Shown one piece after another: positions 58,113 through 64,000 of a stretch of DNA of 64,000 nt. Under the pieces are notes generated by a model, which ran no database searches, had not been told where the DNA came from, and was given only the letters and a program-made list of their open reading frames with translations. Position 1 is the stretch's first letter, and each line of letters starts with the position of its first letter. The stretch spans positions 25,576,459 to 25,640,458 of the forward strand of contig OX388349.1 of assembly GCA_947579665.1 (NCBI GenBank), read 5' to 3'. Position numbers and translations under genes: made by a program. The DNA comes from Sympetrum striolatum. Taxonomy: Eukaryota > Arthropoda > Insecta > Odonata > Libellulidae.

Positions 58113-59172
58113 CCCGTCAGACTTATTCCCCTTCATTTCCATCGCGCATTTTAAGCATGTGTTTTATGCGAGCTTCTCCGTCTATCTTCACCTACACATG
58201 AGCTCTAATTGCGCTATTCTTGTGAAATAGAGATAATTCCAAGTCTCTGGAGGGCATTTTGCTCCAAAACGTGTCGGGGAATGTCATTTGTTGTTAATTG
58301 GGCGTAAGGAGAGCAATTTACGCCGAAAATTCGTACGCCACCTAAGGGAGACATTTCTGTTCATTGTCGTCTTTTGTGGTGCCATCGGGAACAGGTTCCT
58401 GATAATTTGCTTCTTTGTGCAGAAACGGCGTAAGTGAGATGCAAACGGTAAAGAACAATGAAGCTGAAACTCGCTTCGAATCGGCTTGATCGTTACGATA
58501 AACAACCTGAACAACCTGTTAGAAAAGGATATCACAATAGAGAGACTTTTCGGAACTGTTGGTGCGCCAAAATGCTAGTCCATCAGGGTTGAATTTACTT
58601 CGTTAGGCAGAGAAAAGGGATATCAATAAACTTTTGAAAGCAAAAAATACGATCCGCATATAATCTACATGTTCGTAGGTTTCCGAATAAACTTGTGTGT
58701 GACAGAGAATGCATCGTTAAGATATTTTCACTGTAGCGTATTCTTCGTTCATAAGAACTTAAAACGAATCTTTTGATGGACTTGTCCATTTTTTCTTTTG
58801 GTGATTCTCTCCACGGTATCTGGTCGATCTAAGGAACAGATTAGATGTGTTATGACTACCAAAAATTTATTATCTTAAATCTTGTTAAGCAAATACAACT
58901 CAAAATTCAATCTAATTTTTTCCAAAGTTTCTCATCCTATATAGCGTCATATCTTCGTATTTTGAATTTTTAATCAAGTCCTTCCTTGCCGCATATTTTC
59001 TTTTAATAACATTTGTAATTTGAAAGCGAAGGAATTATTTATATCTAATAAGTGAACGATTTAGTTATGCTTATTTTTTTAGTGCGCCCGTCTTTGGTTT
59101 GAGAGTTTCTGGACTGACAACGTTGGGAATTCAAAATTACCGATACAGGTTGGCGACAGTAAGGACATATGC

Positions 59173-59210
59173 CCAAGGGATTCACTGTCAAGCAACAGTG
59201 AATCCCTTGG
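59173..59210. repeat. Perfect 16-bp hairpin
   Basis: CCAAGGGATTCACTGT (59173-59188) is exactly inverted as ACAGTGAATCCCTTGG (59195-59210) around a 6-nt loop, CAAGCA. Confidence 0.9.
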
Positions 59211-59267
59211 TAGTTGGATCCCAGTGATCTCTCCTCATATGTCGGTATTGGTGTGGTAAAGATTACC

Positions 59268-59316
59268 TTGCTAGTATAACGCTGAGATCGCGGGTTCGAA
59301 CCCTGGTCAGGTTGGC
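59268..59316 (+). repeat. tRNA-like B-box segment, possible SINE
   Basis: GCGGGTTCGAACCCTGG contains an exact B box and a near-complete T-arm. The upstream part (CTTGCTAGTATAACGCTGAG) could be a degenerate anticodon arm. Together with the nearby hairpin it may be a tRNA-derived SINE. Confidence 0.4.
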
Positions 59317-59339
59317 TGCGTTCAGCTATCAGCATATTT

Positions 59340-60390
59340 ACAATTTGATTTCACGGTTTTTATTCTAAAAATGAAGTTGTTTGCGCATTATTTGGCAATA
59401 ATGTGTACAAAATATAATTTCCTGATAAATAATTCTTCTTTCAATAATATGTCAGTGGAATAAAAATATTAGACTTAAAATTGTCTATGGCATAAGCCTT
59501 TGGCAGTAAATTTGAAATTGAGGATTTGAAAAGAATTGCATCGCGCAACCTTTCTAAAGTGCGTTCAGCTTTTTTTCTAGTGAGTGATGATGGGTTATGT
59601 GGAATATTTATCCTAGTACACATTTCACTACGAACCGCAGGAATAATCTCACTCTAGTTCGTCTTAAAGCATTGTTCCTTGATCTAACGATTTGAATTAC
59701 GATTTATTACTTACGTTAGAAGATTTAAATTCTATTTTCAGCTATCAAATTCACTAAAAAACCTGGAGTAGGTTAGCACTTTTGTAGTACTGAATTTTTT
59801 TGGCATAAGTAGGTCAAAGATAAAGAAGTGCGGTGAGGTCTATGTCAAAACCATTTTCCAGTTATTTCGAGACAAGAGTATTCGTTTACATGTGAAATAT
59901 GAAGGAGGTCTTAAAATCTTGTTGAGAAATAAAGTAATTTATGGAGGAGAAGATATTTTTTCTGACACTCTGGATTGAAATATGAGGTGAGCGGATGCTA
60001 ATAGAGAATAATAGAAGAGTGTAATGGATGGAAAATGAGGTCTTGAGTTGGTAAGAAAGATGAAAAAACCGAAGGAAAAAAGGAAGAAAGTAGGAGATAT
60101 GACGAGAGGGATGGATATGGCGTCCATTATTGTAATAAATGGAGTTATCTTCTTCTCTTATCGCATTCGACGAAAGTGGCTTCTGATTCGATACCCGGTG
60201 GAAATCCTAGCAAAATGACCTCAGCCATCGCAGCACTTTTAAAATTACTGTCACTCTCACTAATATTCTCCATTGAAGACTAGAAAAGGCGTTTAAACTG
60301 AAATGATGAAGGAAAAATTGCGAATTGAAACAGCGTTAAAAATATGAAGAAAGAATTTCAGTAAAAGAAAAAACACCCATGTTGAAGTTG
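59340..60390. other. AT-rich DNA without recognisable gene
   Basis: A minus-strand frame at 59441-59623 reads IPHNPSSLTRKKAERTLERL and looks coding-like in style, but I recognise no family. Confidence 0.35.
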
Positions 60391-60398
60391 GTATAGAA
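60391..60398. other. hAT target-site duplication, left
   Basis: GTATAGAA occurs here and again at 63070-63077. Confidence 0.9.
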
Positions 60399-60413
60399 CA
60401 GGGGTTCCCAACC
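60399..60413 (+). repeat. hAT terminal inverted repeat, left
   Basis: CAGGGGTTCCCAACC is exactly inverted at 63055-63069. Confidence 0.92.
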
Positions 60414-60689
60414 TTTTTGCACTCTAGAGCACATTCTAAAATATCGGTAGGGTGACGGGCACCACCTATTTTTAATCGACAAACTCCTTCCATAACTTCT
60501 CATTCCCATAATTTATTTTCTTATATACATAATTTATTAACTAATAATTAACAAAAATGTTTCAAAATAATAAAATTATTATTCAAATTACATACACTCA
60601 GAGAAATGTATTTATAAAACGTAAACAAAAAACACAAGTAAAAATAAAACATTTTATAAAAAAATATAATATCGATATGTCAATGTGAT

Positions 60690-62488
60690 ATTTGGCATTG
60701 CATATCATTGGCCAGTGCCTCATAATTAGGAGAGTATGACGATAATCCTGTTAGCAACATAAAGATGCTCATCGGTGAGTCGAGATCTATATCTTGATTT
60801 TATTAAGTTCATGTTTCAAAATAATGATTCGCATAAATATGTCGAACCAAAAAAAAAATCGAATTTTATATGCCACTTTTTTCAAAAATGGGAACTTTTT
60901 TTTGTCCACTGTATTCCAAAAGTCCTCTGATATTAAGGATTTTAGCAAAATATCATTCTTAAGGTTCAAAATTTCTAACTAGTTCTTCTGTCTTACCTTG
61001 AACAAAATCTGCAATACATGGGGCCATTTCCATTAAATTTATTTGGCAAGTAAAAGGATTGATACAGAAGAAAACAATTGGCTCGATATGTGTAAACTGA
61101 AAAAATCTCTCTTCAAGCTGTTTTTTAAACACTTGAAGATGCTTAATAAATAATGACCCGTTTAATTCATTGTTACCTAGAATTTCATGGAAAATGCACG
61201 AGAGAATTGATCTGCAGATGTGATATCAACAAATCCAATTTAGCTTTAAATGACTTTACAGAGCATATCATTTCAGCTATGTTTTTGTCTTTCCCCTGCA
61301 ACTCCAAATTTAAAGAATTCAATTTTTCCATGATGTCTGTGAGAAATCCCAAATCAATCACCAGCGAGATTCAGCTAGTTCATCATAATTTTCATTTTTA
61401 TCGTTTATAAATGTTTTTATTTCTTCGATCAAACACGCAAATCTCGTAAGAACCTTTCCTTACTGACCCAACGTACTTCTGTATGCAGAATAAGATCATG
61501 TTCTTTATCTTCAGTATCTTCTAACAGGGCCTTGAAAAGTCGGTTTTGCAAAGGAGCTGCCCGAATAGAATTGATTATTTTTATAATTATTTTCATACCG
61601 TGTTCAAATGGTAATATTTTACAACACAGAGCTGGATAATACAGTGGTAGGACATAAAGTTTGAAAATGATTCATCCTTCTTGCAGAGGGCAATAAATCC
61701 TTTGTTTTTACCTACCATTGCTGGTGCCCCATCGGTGGTTATCGCAGACAGCTTGTGCAAAGGCATATTCATTGACTTGGCGTATGTTCTGAATGTATTA
61801 TAAATATCCTCACCCCTTGTCTGTCCTTTCATAGGTAATATTTGCAACATATTCTCTTTTACTGTGAAGTTACTAAATACTATTCTCACCATAACTGCTA
61901 ACTGTGCGGTGTCTGATATATCTGTCTACTCGTCAAATTTTAATGAGAACCAGTCACATATTTCCAAGACAGTCTTTAACTGATTTTGAATGTGTGTTGA
62001 AATTGCATATATTCTTCTTGTGACAGTGTTATTTGACAACTGTAAGTCTTGTATTGCTGAGACAATCTCACGATTATTAGAAAATCCATCAAACAAACAA
62101 TCGGCCCCAGTCAAAAATAGCTCTTTAAACAACTCACCATCAATGAAAGGTTTCTTCTTTTTTGCGAGCATGTGAGAAATTTTGAAAGAAGCAATGGTGG
62201 CCTTTTTAGAATTTTCCACATGTCTAGTGAAAACAGTCTGTTTTGCAGTTAGACTTGATTTTAGTTGACATATTTTTTTCATTCTTACTTCAGATTTAAG
62301 TGGATAATTCACATCAAAAGTGGCGTGCATTGTCTGAAAGTGACGGTCAACATTATGCTTTTTCGACACTGCAATACCACTACCACACAACAAACAAACG
62401 TATTTATTTTTCAAATTAACGAAACAATATGATTCCCCCAAGTCAGTGTTAAAATTATAGTTTCGTTGTCTTTTACTCAATCCACTCA
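60690..62488 (-). pseudogene. hAT transposase (BED-finger type), disrupted
   Basis: The enzyme would cut and paste the element. From the methionine at about 62488 it reads MSGLSKRQRNYNF, a BED-type finger VCLLCGS...KKHNVDRHFQTMH, and an N-terminal hAT segment to WFSLKFDE at 61929. There a single TAG replaces the next residue of the DE(S)TD motif that carries the first catalytic aspartate. The frame resumes TDISDTAQLAVMVRIVFSNF, KGQTRGEDIYN and TTDGAPAMVG, with a frameshift after about 61620. Then LHTEVRWVSKERFLRDL and TCQINLMEMAPCIADF follow with further small lesions, and the C-terminal dimerisation-type segment reads YSPNYEALANDMQCQISH. It resembles the GTF2IRD2/ZBED5-related hAT group. Confidence 0.88.
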
Positions 62489-63054
62489 TTTTCGGCCTAA
62501 AAATAAAAAAATAAATAGTAATTGAACTACAATATAATATCAATGTTATAGCGCACGTCTGTTCTACATTATATGCATAAATGTATCATAACAAGGACTA
62601 TAACTATCCCCACAATCATAATAGATTATCGCTTATTAATATAATATATTACGCACCTCGCTTTTAGCCCGTTAAAAATTTTCAGAAGGAATATCAAAAC
62701 TCCTAATTCGTGTTTCGTCAGACGAAGATGTCTCCTAGCTACTGTCGTGACCCGATCGGGCAGCAATCACAATGGCAACAACGCGGTTCCAGGCTAGCGT
62801 GAGGAGTGCAGTCTGGCTCGTCGATAGACAAGTTGCGACAAGTACTGTCAGCAAAGGAACCACTCATACATACAATATCGCAAACATACGAACGTATTTA
62901 ATAAAGCTAGGCACTCAAAAAAATTAAAACTCTAAAAAATAAATAGAAACAATTCACATTTTTAATTAATCTTTATGAAAAAATCTTGTCTCGGTCGAAT
63001 AGTGGCGGGCACAGACAAATCGTTCCACGGGCGCCATGGTGCTCGCGGGCACGG

Positions 63055-63069
63055 GGTTGGGAACCCCTG
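63055..63069 (-). repeat. hAT terminal inverted repeat, right
   Basis: This is the inverted copy of 60399-60413. Confidence 0.92.
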
Positions 63070-63077
63070 GTATAGAA
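63070..63077. other. hAT target-site duplication, right
   Basis: GTATAGAA. Confidence 0.9.
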
Positions 63078-63508
63078 GAACTGCAATGACCTGAAACCAA
63101 CATTTGAATACAAATTTTGAAATTGGAAACTCTTGATGATTACGACTTGGATGTAAATTCGACATATATAAAATATCCGTTACAACGCACCAAAATGAGC
63201 AGATGAGAATACGTTTAAGGGGGGAGGGTCAAGTAAAATTAAAATTTTTGACAAAAATTTTTTTTCGCTTAGAAAATTAGATTAACATATGGAAAATATC
63301 CTGTCAAAGTTTTAAGGTCGAATTCGATATCTAAGTGTATCTAGAAGTCGTTATGCTGACGCACTCCAACCAGCGCCGAGCACAGGTATACGACCGCGCG
63401 CATGGAACCCCTCTCCTTGCGGTACTATTGGTCCTTTGGGACAATGGTAAGGATTGCATTCATACAAACGTGCAGAAGATCTAACATCATTTAAGAAGAT
63501 CATTTTAT

Positions 63509-63749
63509 CAATCTGTTTGTCTCTCAAATGCAGTCATAATCTCTGTTTTCAGGGTGTAAGTTTCGAATGTTCCTTTGTGTTTTTGCGATGAGTAAACGAA
63601 TCAGCACTTTCGAATTTTTCTTATGGGAATCTTATCTTATGGTGCGAGTCATCTATCTAAAGGATGGGCTTAAGAAGTGCACGCGTTGCACATTGTGTGC
63701 AAAACACTCGTATCGTAGCGTCCCATTGATACCGATGTCGGCTCTAGGC
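63509..63749 (+). repeat. Dispersed repeat shared with 12173-12425
   Basis: CAATCTGTTTGTCTCTCAAA through TTTTCAGGGTGTAAG to GGCTCTAGGC matches the reverse complement of 12173-12425 with small indels. Confidence 0.8.
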
Positions 63750-63824
63750 CTGCTCTGCTACCGAAAATATCGCGCGGCACGTGAGTGAATCTACAAAAAA
63801 ATATTCGATTTTCCGTATAAAAAG

Positions 63825-64000
63825 GCGATTGAAGAAGAAATGAAGTTAAACGAAGAACATGAAAGGCCACTGTTGCATTTAACAGTTTCAGGCGATGGAT
63901 CGTGGAAAAAAACGAGGCTTCTCTTCTTTATATGATGTTACAAAATTTATCGGTTATCACACCGGTAAAGTGATAGACCTTGTAATAGAAAGCAGCTATT
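63825..64000 (+). pseudogene. Mutator/Kolobok-like transposase segment, partial
   Basis: The frame reads AIEEEMKLNEEHERPLLHLT, VSGDGSWKK (aspartate codon at 63894). After one extra A in an A-run it reads RGFSSLYDVTKFIGYHTGKV and IDLVIESSY up to the window end. The DG-S/T-W-x-x-RG ... TGKV-x-D pattern is that of a widespread eukaryotic transposase family, with the first aspartate as the presumed catalytic residue. The single-base insertion breaks this copy, or it is a sequencing error in a homopolymer. Confidence 0.65.

Larger units (their letters stand above)
60399..63069 (-). mobile_element. hAT DNA transposon, complete ends, broken transposase
   Basis: The element is 2671 bp. Both ends read CAGGGGTTCCCAACC (right end on the minus strand), and it is flanked by a perfect 8-bp duplication GTATAGAA. 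The termini and duplication are those of the hAT superfamily, Charlie-like in style. The minus strand encodes a BED-finger transposase. The perfect duplication and few coding lesions suggest a relatively recent insertion. Confidence 0.93.
63215..64000 (+). mobile_element. Kolobok/Mutator-like DNA transposon, 5' part (runs off window)
   Basis: TTAA (63215-63218) is followed by GGGGGGAGGGTCAAGTAAAA. A TTAA target with a G-rich terminus is the Kolobok pattern. Downstream is a transposase segment with the DGSWKK...GYHTGKVIDL motif. The right end is outside the window, so the duplication cannot be checked. A ~240-bp stretch (63509-63749) recurs inverted in Transib T2. Confidence 0.5.

Noticed and set aside
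59268..59316. A functional tRNA gene
   Set aside because: There is a B box and T-arm, but I cannot fold an acceptor stem, D arm and anticodon arm. It is better explained as tRNA-derived repeat.
61990..62175. Plus-strand frame inside the hAT element
   Set aside because: It is antisense to the readable transposase and shows no motif.

Overview
The window looks like intron-rich or intergenic DNA of an arthropod, most likely an insect. The background is AT-rich. A U2 snRNA fragment closely follows the insect-type U2 sequence, and all the mobile elements are animal or arthropod types. I found no complete host protein-coding gene. I could not assign a species from sequence alone. Almost everything recognisable is transposable-element DNA, much of it nested.

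Region 1 (1-25850) is a GC-rich nested transposon cluster. It holds three broken copies, plus one 5' fragment, of a non-LTR retrotransposon with a restriction-like endonuclease (RLE). Two copies (A ending at 1157, B at 13451-19841) run directly into U2 snRNA sequence at the same U2 nucleotide. This is the hallmark of a U2-targeted element of the Utopia type. Copy C (20855-25846) ends in unrelated DNA. Two Transib-type DNA transposons (RAG1-related, ends CACAGTG or CACAATG) lie here. T2 (2561-13450) abuts copy B, and T1 (13796-15804) sits inside copy B with a 5-bp CGGCG duplication. T2 was itself split by a 7.6-kb unit with Tc1/mariner-type ends (3988-11573), and that unit contains a decayed CR1-like LINE. 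A Jockey-like reverse-transcriptase fragment lies inside copy C.

Region 2 (25850-47520) is mostly AT-rich DNA with no recognisable gene. It contains a pair of adjacent imperfect hairpins (28.7 kb), a 3' stub of a CR1-like LINE (32.7 kb), and a 1-kb repeat element with internal 317-bp tandem units and a (GT)n tract (37.67-38.69 kb). It also contains two related 63-nt exon-like segments (36.6 and 39.2 kb), each bounded by splice-site sequences. These may be duplicated alternative exons of a host gene.

Region 3 (47523-55111) is a second, near-identical copy of the 7.6-kb mariner-ended unit in inverted orientation, with its own TA target duplication and different flanks. The two copies make a large inverted repeat about 36 kb apart.

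Region 4 (55114-64000) is AT-rich DNA with a possible terminal exon (55.85-56.14 kb), tRNA-like B-box motifs, and a perfect 16-bp hairpin. It also has a complete 2671-bp hAT transposon (60399-63069) with a perfect 8-bp target duplication GTATAGAA and a broken transposase. A TTAA-flanked Kolobok/Mutator-like transposon starts at 63219 and runs off the window.

No functional pathway can be described. The elements relate to each other as insertion layers: Utopia-like copies first, then Transib T1 in copy B. The mariner-type unit entered T2 and is recent, judging from the similarity of its two copies.
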